Shown here piece by piece: positions 1 to 6,221 of a stretch of DNA of 7,108 bases. Made by a program: the position numbers and the translations under genes. The stretch comes from Candidatus Faecousia faecipullorum (lineage in GTDB: Bacteria; Bacillota; Clostridia; Oscillospirales; Oscillospiraceae). Location of the stretch: assembly GCA_018710805.1 (NCBI GenBank), contig DVJG01000085.1, positions 1-7,108 of the forward strand, read 5' to 3'. Positions within the stretch are counted from its first letter, which is position 1. Each line of letters starts with the position of its first letter. Under the pieces are notes generated by a model. The model saw nothing but the letters and a program-made list of their open reading frames with translations. It did not search any database and was not told the origin of the DNA.

Positions 1-392
1 GGATCAAAGATGCCGTCGCAGGCGCCGCCGGCCACGTCCATGGCCTCCAGGATGTGGATGTGGTCCCCCGGCATCTGGCCGTCCCGCACCAGAAAACAGG
101 CGGCCGCCAGGGCGGCCAGGCCGCTGCCCACGATCCAGGCCTGTTTTTCCTCCACGCCGGCGGGTTTTTCGGGCCGGGCAAATGCCTCGTAGTTGCCGCT
201 GGAATAATAGATGCCCTTGCGGTTTTTGTGGTTTTTGCCCCGCTCGGTGTTGCGGTAGCCGCTCTGGGCCTGGACCTGCCGGATGGCGGCCTGCCGTTTT
301 TCCTGCCCGGCCTTGCGGGTCAGGGCCAGGGCCGCCCCGGCCCCCGCCGCGCCCAGCGCCGCCGCCGTTACGTACTGTAGTTTCTTTTCCAT
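1..392 (-). CDS. ohyA: Oleate hydratase, 5' (N-terminal) part, cut by window edge
   Basis: FAD-dependent fatty-acid double-bond hydratase (the 'myosin-cross-reactive antigen' family), which converts oleic acid to 10-hydroxystearic acid. The first 130 residues are visible. The family hallmark YYSSGNYEAFARP lies at residues 62-74. It is followed by the FAD Rossmann motif VGSGLAALAAA (88-98), the RDGQMPG segment (103-109), and the strand ending in Glu116 with a GG pair at 122-123. The start is ATG at 390-392 on the minus strand, preceded by AGGAAAGGA about 9 nt upstream. Residues 1-61 are extra relative to family members that begin near YYSSGNYEAF: a short KK-containing start, an Ala/Gly/Leu-rich hydrophobic stretch (about 8-24), then a basic linker. 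This may be a membrane anchor or amphipathic membrane contact. The gene is GC-rich compared with the operon to its right. The upstream co-directional TetR remnant could be its former regulator. The C-terminal domains lie outside the window. Confidence 0.87.
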   Translation of the reverse strand, partial: MEKKLQYVTAAALGAAGAGAALALTRKAGQEKRQAAIRQVQAQSGYRNTERGKNHKNRKGIYYSSGNYEAFARPEKPAGVEEKQAWIVGSGLAALAAACFLVRDGQMPGDHIHILEAMDVAGGACDGIFD

Positions 393-466
393 AAAGAGCC
401 GTCCTTTCCTGTTGTGGTGGGTTTCATGCCCTCAGCTTACCACGCCGGACGGCCCGCCGCCATGCA

Positions 467-510
467 CAAAAACGGCCCGGTGCACAAAAACTGTTCACCG
501 GGCCTGTTTT
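467..510 (-). terminator. Hairpin terminator after the TetR remnant, T-tails on both strands
   Basis: A 9-bp GC-rich stem, GGCCCGGTG (474-482) with CACCGGGCC (496-504), encloses a 13-nt loop. On the minus strand it is followed by GTTTTTG (473-467), and on the plus strand by TGTTTT (505-510), so it could act in both directions. Its position right after the TetR remnant stop codon and before the oleate hydratase suggests it ends the minus-strand regulator transcript. The 11-mer TGCACAAAAAC occurs twice here, at 463-473 and 481-491, in the tail and in the loop. A second small perfect hairpin, AAGGCT/AGCCTT with a 3-nt loop, lies at 513-527. Confidence 0.7.
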
Positions 511-528
511 GTAAGGCTGCAAGCCTTT

Positions 529-722
529 TTATTTCGTCAGAAAATTGCGGATGGCGTTGTCGATGCTGCCCTGCATGGTCAGGCCGACGCTGCGGGCCAG
601 GGCCCGGTGGTCGTCCTTCATCCCGCGGCGGATCCAGTCCAGCATCATCCCCCACAAAGCTGTATTTGTAAAACTCCGCGATAAAAGCCTTGTCCTCCTC
701 CGGCAGGGCGGTGCCGACCACT
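529..722 (-). pseudogene. TetR-family regulator, C-terminal remnant with frameshift
   Basis: Only the ligand-binding/dimerisation end of a TetR/AcrR-type repressor survives. Read on the minus strand, the segment LPEEDKAFIAEFYKYSFVG is followed, after a frame change, by MMLDWIRRGMKDDHRALA and a helical tail ending NAIRNFLTK, with the stop at 529-531. The pattern FYKYxFVGMxLDWIRxGMK is typical of the C-terminal domain of Firmicute TetR regulators of the DhaS-like group. The frame change sits in a C5 run on the plus strand (649-653). Removing one base restores GTG GGG ATG ATG, that is FVG-MM, as expected for the family. The helix-turn-helix domain and most of the protein are absent, because homology stops at about 720-735 where composition changes. 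It precedes the oleate hydratase in the same direction, as a local regulator would. The domain class is recognised from memory of the family. Loss of function is inferred. Confidence 0.68.
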
Positions 723-1108
723 ATGGCGCCATTGAGATTCCTCAAGAGGCCAGTCAAATTCTCTTTACAGACCGAGTGGCCCCCTTCTGGAATTTCTGCT
801 TTGAAGAAGTTGGAAATCATCAGTTGTGGGGTATTCACCTTCCCCAGCAGTATTTTCAAGCTCTCCATCTCCCTGATATTGAAGGAATGCGCCTGCGCCC
901 TCAGCAAACCTGCTTGTGCAGTATCCTGGATCTGGGGCCTATTGGGCAATTTGATCCCAACTATGCCCAATCCGCTCTGGCTTATCTGCGCCAAAAGGGT
1001 TATGAGCAGGGTGGTACCATGACCGCTATCCTGCTGGGGCGGGGCTTTGATCAAGGGCAATTTGTTCGCTTCATTGAACTGTATATTCCACTGCGTCTAA
1101 AACCCTGA
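723..1108 (+). pseudogene. C-terminal remnant of a GyrI-like effector-binding regulator (MerR/AraC type)
   Basis: This stretch reads well as protein on the plus strand up to the TGA at 1106-1108, but it has no credible start codon or ribosome binding site. The last part (about 881-1099) has the shape of the second half of a GyrI-like/BmrR-type effector-binding domain: a beta strand after LRPQQ, a DLGPIGQFDPNYAQSALAYL helix, a KGYEQGG turn, and a terminal strand FIELYIPLR. That closely resembles the 'GxY..l..aY..ll.wi...Gy...G......EIQIPI' ending of many Firmicute MerR regulators. The preceding residues fit the end of the first half-domain. A DNA-binding N-terminus is absent, because the reading meets the antisense strand of the TetR remnant at about 722. 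GC is about 45% here against about 67% on the left. The frame stays open further left only because it is antisense to GC-rich coding DNA. The family assignment is tentative. Confidence 0.47.
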
Positions 1109-1186
1109 AACTATTGTAACCTTACCGGCTTCTGCGTTGCCACGGATTGGAACCAAAAGGGATTTGTCGCATCTTTATTTCTTCGA

Positions 1187-1228
1187 GAAGTTTGTCTTTT
1201 TGTGCAAAAAAGGCAGACTTCTTTTGTT
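1187..1228 (+). terminator. Rho-independent terminator (possible attenuator) before the operon
   Basis: A 15-bp stem, GAAGTTTGTCTTTTT (1187-1201) with AAAAAGGCAGACTTC (1207-1221), has two G-U pairs and a short loop, and is followed directly by TTTTGTT. It most simply ends the transcript of the regulator remnant at 723-1108. It also lies about 90 nt upstream of the first operon gene. If a promoter exists between 1109 and 1186 it could instead act as an attenuator. I found no clear promoter there and no BglG/LicT-type RAT sequence overlapping the stem. Confidence 0.75.
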
Positions 1229-1253
1229 ATTGACCTTCCAACGCTTATATACT
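1224..1253 (+). promoter_or_regulatory. Candidate sigma-A promoter of the reductase-PTS-glucosidase operon
   Basis: TTGTTA (1224-1229) and TATACT (1248-1253) are separated by 18 bp and match the -35 and -10 consensus at four and five positions. A closer-looking -35, TTGACC at 1230-1235, is only 12 bp from TATACT and would need the poorer -10 TGTACA at 1253-1258. The -35 overlaps the T-tail of the preceding terminator. The -10 overlaps the first of three ACTGTAC copies (1251-1257, 1305-1311, 1351-1357), a possible operator. The predicted untranslated leader is about 55 nt. Confidence 0.5.
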
Positions 1254-1313
1254 GTACACTGCCATCAGAAAAAGTCGGTTTGAACAACACTACTTACTGG
1301 AGGTACTGTACTT

Positions 1314-3248
1314 ATGTTCACCAAGTTGTTTTCCCCCATGAAAATTGGCCACTGTACAATTCCAAATCGCCTTGTGGTCCCAGCCATGGTGACCAACTTT
1401 TGCACCGAAGACGGAATGATCACTGACCGCTTCGTTCTCTATCTTGAAGAAAAAGCCAAAGGCGGTTGGGGGCTCATCATCACCGAGGACTATGCCGTCA
1501 ACCCCAATGCCAAGGGTTACCGCTTTATCCCTGGTCTGTACACTGATGCCCAGCTGGAGGGCAACCGGAAACTGACCGAGACCATTCACCGGTACGATTC
1601 CAAGATTTTCTGCCAGATTTATCACCCTGGCCGTCAGTCCACCCATTTTGTCAATGGCGGCGTTCAGCCCATTGCACCTTCCGCTACTATGGATCCTCTT
1701 CTTCAGGAAATGCCGCGGGAAATGACCGTGGAGGAAATCCATGGCGTTGTGGCAGACTTTGCGTCCTGCGCCAAACGGTGCAAAGAGGCCGGCTTTGACG
1801 GCATCGAAATCCATGCTGCTCATGGCTACCTGATTTCCGAGTTCCTCTCCCCCTATACCAACAAGCGGGTAGACCAGTACGGCGGCTGCTTTGAAAATCG
1901 TGCCCGGTTCCTGGACGAGGTTTACGCCGCGGTCCGCAAGGAAGTGGGAGCAGACTTCCCTGTCACCGTCCGCATTTCTGTCAATGAATACCTTTTGGGT
2001 GGACGCACAGAGGCCGAGAGCTTTGTCCTAGCCCGGCACTGCGAGGAATTAGGGTTCGACGCTATCCATGTTTCCAACGGTATGTATGCCAGCCCTGCCC
2101 TGCGGCAGATCATTGCGCCCATGTTCTCGGAGCATGCTTTCAATATGCAGGGTGCCCAGCAGATCAAAGAACTGGTACATATCCCGGTTATCCTGACCAA
2201 CCGGATCAACGATCCTCGGATGGCGGATACCTTGCTGATGATGAACAAGGCTGACTTCATCGGTATGGCCCGTGGTTCTCTGGCAGATCCCTTCCTGCCG
2301 GTGAAGGCTCAGCAGGGACATCTCTCCAATATCCGTTACTGCATCGGCTGCCTTCAGGGCTGCGAGCAGAAATTGTTTGAAGGCACCAGCATCACCTGTC
2401 TGGTCAATCCCCGCATCGGTCTGGAGTATGAAAGCGAGCTGGCCTCTGTGGAGGACCCCAAAAAGGTTCTGGTCATCGGCGGCGGTCCTGGCGGCCTGAT
2501 GGCAGCCGAAACAGCGGCACGCCGCGGCCATCAGGTGACAGTCTACGAGAAGAAGGCTGATCTGGGCGGCCAGTTCAAAAGCGCAGCCTATCCCATTGGC
2601 AAGGGCGAACTGTCCACTTTTATTTCCTCGGTGCGACAGAACCTGGTCGACATGCAGGTCCCCATCCATCTAAACACCGAAGTCACCGCCGAACTGCTGC
2701 AGGCCGAAAAGCCTGACGCTATCATTATTGCTACTGGAGCCACTCCCCTGATGCCTCGTATTCCTGGCATTGACGGCTCCCACGTGGCAACCGCTGAAGA
2801 TGTTCTGCTGGGCAATGTTACGGTTCCTTCCGGTCCGGTTGTAGTATGCGGCGGCGGCGAGGTCGGCGGCGAAGTAGCCCAGTTTGTGGCAGAATCTCAC
2901 CCCGATGTCACCATTTTGGAAATGCAGCCCGATATTCTCAACGACATGATGGTCTTCACCCGCCGCTGCCTGTTGAGTTACCTAAAGGATGCCCAAGTGC
3001 GCGTTTTGACCCACGCCAAGGTTCAGAAAATCGAGGACGACAAGGTCACCTATCTGGACCAGGCAGGCCAAAGTGTTTCCCTGCCTGCCACTACCGTTAT
3101 TTCCGCCTTTGGCTACCGCGCCTATAACCCGCTGGAAGCTGCCGCCCGGTCGGTTTGCGAAAATGTTCAGGTCATCGGCGGTGCCGTCAAAGCCGGCAAC
3201 GCACTGACCGCCATTGCAGAAGGATACAAAGCTGCTCTGGATCTCTGA
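1314..3248 (+). CDS. FMN/FAD/4Fe-4S ene-reductase (OYE/2-enoate reductase/FadH class)
   Basis: Predicted cytoplasmic NAD(P)H-dependent flavoenzyme of 644 residues that reduces activated C=C bonds. It belongs to the multidomain class containing 2,4-dienoyl-CoA reductase, 2-enoate reductase, BaiCD/BaiH and daidzein reductase. The N-terminal TIM barrel (about 1-335) carries PNRLVVPAM (17-25), GRQS after YHP, and GMARGSLADP for FMN. The motif HAAHGY (167-172) places H167, H170 and Y172 where OYE1 has H191, N194 and the proton donor Y196. Cysteines 343, 346, 350 and 362 form the CX2CX3CX11C 4Fe-4S site. FAD binds at GGGPGG (389-394), with a second dinucleotide motif at GGGEVG (513-518). The start ATG has TGGAGG (1298-1303) 10 nt upstream. 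It is the first gene of an operon, 28 bp before the PTS gene. It lacks the HGDR motif I associate with bilirubin reductase BilR, and FadH's catalytic His region reads GMYASP. The exact substrate cannot be told from sequence. Confidence 0.93.
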   Translation: MFTKLFSPMKIGHCTIPNRLVVPAMVTNFCTEDGMITDRFVLYLEEKAKGGWGLIITEDYAVNPNAKGYRFIPGLYTDAQLEGNRKLTETIHRYDSKIFCQIYHPGRQSTHFVNGGVQPIAPSATMDPLLQEMPREMTVEEIHGVVADFASCAKRCKEAGFDGIEIHAAHGYLISEFLSPYTNKRVDQYGGCFENRARFLDEVYAAVRKEVGADFPVTVRISVNEYLLGGRTEAESFVLARHCEELGFDAIHVSNGMYASPALRQIIAPMFSEHAFNMQGAQQIKELVHIPVILTNRINDPRMADTLLMMNKADFIGMARGSLADPFLPVKAQQGHLSNIRYCIGCLQGCEQKLFEGTSITCLVNPRIGLEYESELASVEDPKKVLVIGGGPGGLMAAETAARRGHQVTVYEKKADLGGQFKSAAYPIGKGELSTFISSVRQNLVDMQVPIHLNTEVTAELLQAEKPDAIIIATGATPLMPRIPGIDGSHVATAEDVLLGNVTVPSGPVVVCGGGEVGGEVAQFVAESHPDVTILEMQPDILNDMMVFTRRCLLSYLKDAQVRVLTHAKVQKIEDDKVTYLDQAGQSVSLPATTVISAFGYRAYNPLEAAARSVCENVQVIGGAVKAGNALTAIAEGYKAALDL

Positions 3249-3276
3249 GTATCTATGAAAGGAAGGAATCTATATC

Positions 3277-4674
3277 ATGACCAACCAAGAGCTGGCCTCC
3301 CGGATCATCGCCAATGTGGGCGGAGAGGGAAATATCTCTACTCTGACACACTGCGCTACCCGGCTGCGCTTCAATCTGAAAGACAATAGTAAAGCAAACC
3401 TTGACGCACTGAAAAGCTTGGACGGCGTCATCACGGCCCAGATCAAAAGCGGCCAGATGCAGGTAGTCATCGGCGCAAAGGTCAATGCCATCTTTGAAGA
3501 AGTCTCGAAACAGGTGCATATCACCGAAGAGGATAGTCAGAGCAGCGGCCAGACCCAGGCTGCTGAAAAGCCCAAAAACAAAGTCAGCGCGGTGATCGAG
3601 ACCATCTCAGGGATTTTCGCACCCACCCTGCCGGTTCTGATCGGTTGCGGTATGTTCAAGGCAATCGTCTCCCTGATTACCAACATCCAGAACCTGGCAG
3701 GAGTGACAGTGCTGCCGGCGGACAGTGGTTTCATTCAGGTGCTGACCATGATCGGCGACCTGATTTTCTACTTCTTCCCCTTCTTCCTCGCAGTCAGCGC
3801 CGCCCATCGGTTTAAGGTCAGCGAGTACATGGCCCTGGCCCTGGCAGGGGCTTATATGTACCCCACTATCATGAATGGCGCTGCAGCTGCGGTCGAAACT
3901 GGCGTCACCACCATGTCCTTCCTAGGGCTACCCATCCTCTATGTAAGTTATAACTCCACCGTTATTCCCATCATATTATCGGTGTGGGTGTTGAGCCTGA
4001 TTTACAAACGGATCGACGCACTGGTCCCCGACTTCCTGAAAATTCTGCTCACTTCCATGATCGTACTTTTCATCATGGTTCCGGTAGAGTTGATCGTGCT
4101 GGGACCTATCGGCTCCTATCTGGGCACCTATATCGCCCAGTTCATGGACTGGTTCTATAATGTGGGAGGATTTGTAGCAGCCGCTCTGCTGGGCGGCACC
4201 CGCTCCCTGTTGACTATGATGGGAATGCACTATGCTCTGGGCCCCCTCCAGATCCAGCAAATCGCAGAGACCGGCATTTCCACCCTGCTGGTCAGTGCCC
4301 TCACTGCAAACTTTGCCCAGGGTGGCTCGGCCTTCGGCGCCTTCCTGGCGGTAAAGGACAAACAGATGAAATCGGTGGCCAGCAGCGCGGCTCTCTCGGC
4401 CATTCTGGGCATCACCGAACCTGCCATGTACGGCGTCAACCTGAAGTACCGCAAGCCCTTTATCTTTGCTATGGTATCCTCGGCCATTTCCGCCGCCTTC
4501 CTGTCCTTCTTCCACGCAGGAGCCATGGCCTATGCGCCCCCGGGCCTGTTTACCATTATCACCTATCAGGCCGACAGTTTTGTCTTTATCATCCTGGGTG
4601 CAGCCATGTCCTTCGCTATCGCTGCGGTTTTGACCTTTCTGTTTGGCGTTCCCAAAGAAAGCCAGCAGTCCTGA
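3277..4674 (+). CDS. PTS beta-glucoside-type EIIBC permease
   Basis: Membrane phosphotransferase permease (465 residues) of the Glc-Bgl superfamily, which imports a sugar while phosphorylating it. The N-terminal EIIB domain (about 1-83) has the phosphocysteine motif THCATRLRF with Cys26. A polar Gln/Ser-rich linker (about 84-100) leads to an EIIC domain with about ten hydrophobic segments. EIIC motifs seen are GMHYALGP (His318), where BglF-type proteins read GLHW-like, and the conserved GITEP (378-382) followed by YGVNLKYRKPF. The protein ends after the last membrane segment with GVPKESQQS. The EIIA domain of full-length BglF/BglP is therefore absent and must be supplied by another PTS protein. 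GGAAGGA (3261-3267) lies 9 nt before the ATG. The gene sits between the reductase (28-bp gap) and the 6-phospho-beta-glucosidase (21-bp gap). That context supports beta-glucoside transport over sucrose or trehalose, which share the family. The natural glucoside is unknown. Confidence 0.92.
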   Translation: MTNQELASRIIANVGGEGNISTLTHCATRLRFNLKDNSKANLDALKSLDGVITAQIKSGQMQVVIGAKVNAIFEEVSKQVHITEEDSQSSGQTQAAEKPKNKVSAVIETISGIFAPTLPVLIGCGMFKAIVSLITNIQNLAGVTVLPADSGFIQVLTMIGDLIFYFFPFFLAVSAAHRFKVSEYMALALAGAYMYPTIMNGAAAAVETGVTTMSFLGLPILYVSYNSTVIPIILSVWVLSLIYKRIDALVPDFLKILLTSMIVLFIMVPVELIVLGPIGSYLGTYIAQFMDWFYNVGGFVAAALLGGTRSLLTMMGMHYALGPLQIQQIAETGISTLLVSALTANFAQGGSAFGAFLAVKDKQMKSVASSAALSAILGITEPAMYGVNLKYRKPFIFAMVSSAISAAFLSFFHAGAMAYAPPGLFTIITYQADSFVFIILGAAMSFAIAAVLTFLFGVPKESQQS

Positions 4675-4695
4675 TCCTCTGCAAGGAGACTACCT

Positions 4696-6144
4696 ATGGA
4701 AACAACATTCCCCAAAGGATTTCTCTGGGGCGGAGCCTGCGCCGCCAACCAGTTTGAGGGAGGCTGGAACCTGGACGGCAAAGGGGAGAGTGTCCCCGAT
4801 CATTGCACCAACGGCAGCGTAACCACTCCCAAATGGGTGACAAGAACCATCCGCCCAGACAAGTTCTATCCGAGTCACGAAGCCATTGACTTTTACCACC
4901 ACTACGAGGAGGACATCGCCCTCTTTGCCGAGATGGGATTCAAGGTTTTCCGCACCTCCATCAACTGGACCCGCATCTTTCCCACCGGGGAGGAGGCCCA
5001 GCCCAACGAGGCTGGCTTGGCTTTCTATGACCGGGTATTCGACTGCTGCAAGCAGCACGGTATCGAGCCTCTCGTGACCATCAGCCACTATGAGTTGCCC
5101 TACCATCTGGTGGAAAAGTACAACGGCTGGGCCAGCAGGGAACTGATTGAACTGTATATGCGGCTGTGCCGGGTGATCTTTGCCCGGTATCAGGGCAAGG
5201 TGAAGTACTGGCTCACCTTCAACGAGATCAACGCCGGCACCCGTCCGGCGGGTAACTTGATGGCTCTGGGCACCTGCCGTGGCTATGAAGGCCCCCGCCC
5301 CGGTATTCCCGACGATCCCCAGACCCGCTATCAGGTCCTGCACCATCAGTTTGTGGCCAGCGCCAAGGCGGTGGCCTACGCTCACCGGAACTACCCGGAA
5401 TATGTCATGGGCTGCATGATTCTGTTTGCCGCCAGCTATCCACTGACCTGCAACCCGGAAGACCTCATCGCCAACCAGCAGAACATGAATCAGATGAACT
5501 GGTTCTGTGGGGATATTCAGTGCCGCGGCATCTACCCCTACTATGCCATGCGCTTTTTCGCCGAGCACAACATCCAGATTCAAATGGAGCCCGGTGACCT
5601 GGAAATTCTCAAAGAAGGTACCGTGGACCTGTACACCTTCAGCTACTATATGTCCACCTGCGTCAGTGCCCAAGACGCCGGCAAAGAAAAAGTCAGCGGC
5701 AATATGGTGGGCGGCGTCAAGAACCCCTACCTGAAGGCCAGCGATTGGGGCTGGCAGATCGACCCGGTAGGCCTGCGCTGGAGCCTGAATGAGATTTATT
5801 CCCGTTATGGCAAGCCCATAATGGTGGTAGAAAACGGCCTTGGGGCCTACGACAAGCTGGAGGCCGACGGCTCAATCCATGACCCCTATCGGATCGACTA
5901 CCTGCGGGCCCATATCCAGCAGATGGCCGAGGCTGTCAAAGACGGGATTAACCTGATTGGCTACACACCCTGGGGTTGCATCGACCTGGTGAGTGCATCC
6001 ACCGGTGAAATGGCCAAGCGGTACGGCTTCATTTATGTGGACAAGTACGACGACGGCACCGGGGATCTGTCCCGCCGCCGGAAAGACAGCTTTTACTGGT
6101 ATCAAAAGGTCATCGCTACCAATGGGGAAGATTTGAGCGATTGA
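4696..6144 (+). CDS. bglA: GH1 6-phospho-beta-glucosidase
   Basis: Cytoplasmic retaining glycosidase (482 residues, normal for BglA-type GH1) that hydrolyses 6-phospho-beta-glucosides delivered by the PTS into glucose-6-phosphate and an aglycone or sugar. The GH1 N-terminal signature FLWGGACAANQFEGGW is at 9-24. The acid/base Glu177 is in TFNEIN and the nucleophile Glu379 in VVENGLG. SYYMS lies in the middle part. The phosphate-binding segment SASTGEMAKRYG places S433, K441 and Y443 where 6-phospho-glycosidases bind the 6-phosphate, which excludes an ordinary beta-glucosidase. No signal peptide is visible. AAGGAG (4683-4688) lies 7 nt upstream of the ATG. It is the last gene of the operon, with a terminator 35 nt after its stop. 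6-phospho-beta-galactosidase is the main alternative, but the SASTGEM form and the BglF-like permease favour the gluco type. The long open frame on the opposite strand (4690-5673) is antisense shadow. Confidence 0.94.
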   Translation: METTFPKGFLWGGACAANQFEGGWNLDGKGESVPDHCTNGSVTTPKWVTRTIRPDKFYPSHEAIDFYHHYEEDIALFAEMGFKVFRTSINWTRIFPTGEEAQPNEAGLAFYDRVFDCCKQHGIEPLVTISHYELPYHLVEKYNGWASRELIELYMRLCRVIFARYQGKVKYWLTFNEINAGTRPAGNLMALGTCRGYEGPRPGIPDDPQTRYQVLHHQFVASAKAVAYAHRNYPEYVMGCMILFAASYPLTCNPEDLIANQQNMNQMNWFCGDIQCRGIYPYYAMRFFAEHNIQIQMEPGDLEILKEGTVDLYTFSYYMSTCVSAQDAGKEKVSGNMVGGVKNPYLKASDWGWQIDPVGLRWSLNEIYSRYGKPIMVVENGLGAYDKLEADGSIHDPYRIDYLRAHIQQMAEAVKDGINLIGYTPWGCIDLVSASTGEMAKRYGFIYVDKYDDGTGDLSRRRKDSFYWYQKVIATNGEDLSD

Positions 6145-6178
6145 TCCGATTTTGCTCTGGCATTCTCGAATTTTATAC

Positions 6179-6221
6179 AAACAGCGGCAGGATCGTCCAA
6201 CTGGATCTCCTGCCGCTGTTT
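6179..6221 (+). terminator. Terminator at the end of the operon
   Basis: A perfect 14-bp stem, AAACAGCGGCAGGA (6179-6192) with TCCTGCCGCTGTTT (6208-6221), encloses a 15-nt loop and starts 35 nt after the glucosidase stop codon. The T-run is short and partly inside the stem (TTTCATT), so termination may be less sharp than at a classical site. The matching A-run on the left side would let it work weakly on the minus strand. Confidence 0.72.

Larger units (their letters stand above)
1224..6221 (+). other. Predicted operon: ene-reductase, PTS EIIBC, 6-phospho-beta-glucosidase
   Basis: The three genes are co-directional with gaps of 28 and 21 bp, each with its own strong ribosome binding site. 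There is a promoter-like region before the first gene, no internal terminator that I could see, and a 14-bp terminator stem after the last. No antiterminator (BglG/LicT), LacI or other intact regulator gene, and no EIIA gene, is present in the window. The only neighbouring regulator is the truncated effector-binding remnant at 723-1108. Co-transcription is inferred from spacing. Confidence 0.85.

Noticed and set aside
10..394. Several plus-strand open frames over the left edge
   Set aside because: They are shadows of the oleate hydratase gene on the minus strand, which shows clear family motifs.
545..721. Plus-strand frame as the N-terminus of the effector-domain protein
   Set aside because: This portion is antisense to the TetR remnant, is Arg/Pro/Ala rich and has no DNA-binding motif. 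It is open only because of high GC.
437..1060. 207-residue minus-strand open frame spanning the junction
   Set aside because: Only its part near 650-720 resembles TetR. The upstream part is antisense to the better plus-strand coding, and the part below 649 is out of the TetR frame.
1141..1225. BglG/LicT-type antiterminator (RAT) site before the operon
   Set aside because: The sequence before the hairpin does not match the RAT consensus well enough, and no antiterminator gene is present in the window.
1314..3248. Calling the reductase bilirubin reductase (bilR), fadH or baiCD
   Set aside because: The motifs I associate with BilR and FadH are absent, and no bile acid genes are nearby. Domain layout alone cannot choose a specific substrate.
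4690..5673. 327-residue open frame on the minus strand opposite the glucosidase
   Set aside because: It lies entirely antisense to a GH1 gene with all catalytic motifs. The translation shows no recognisable domain, so it is a shadow of codon bias.
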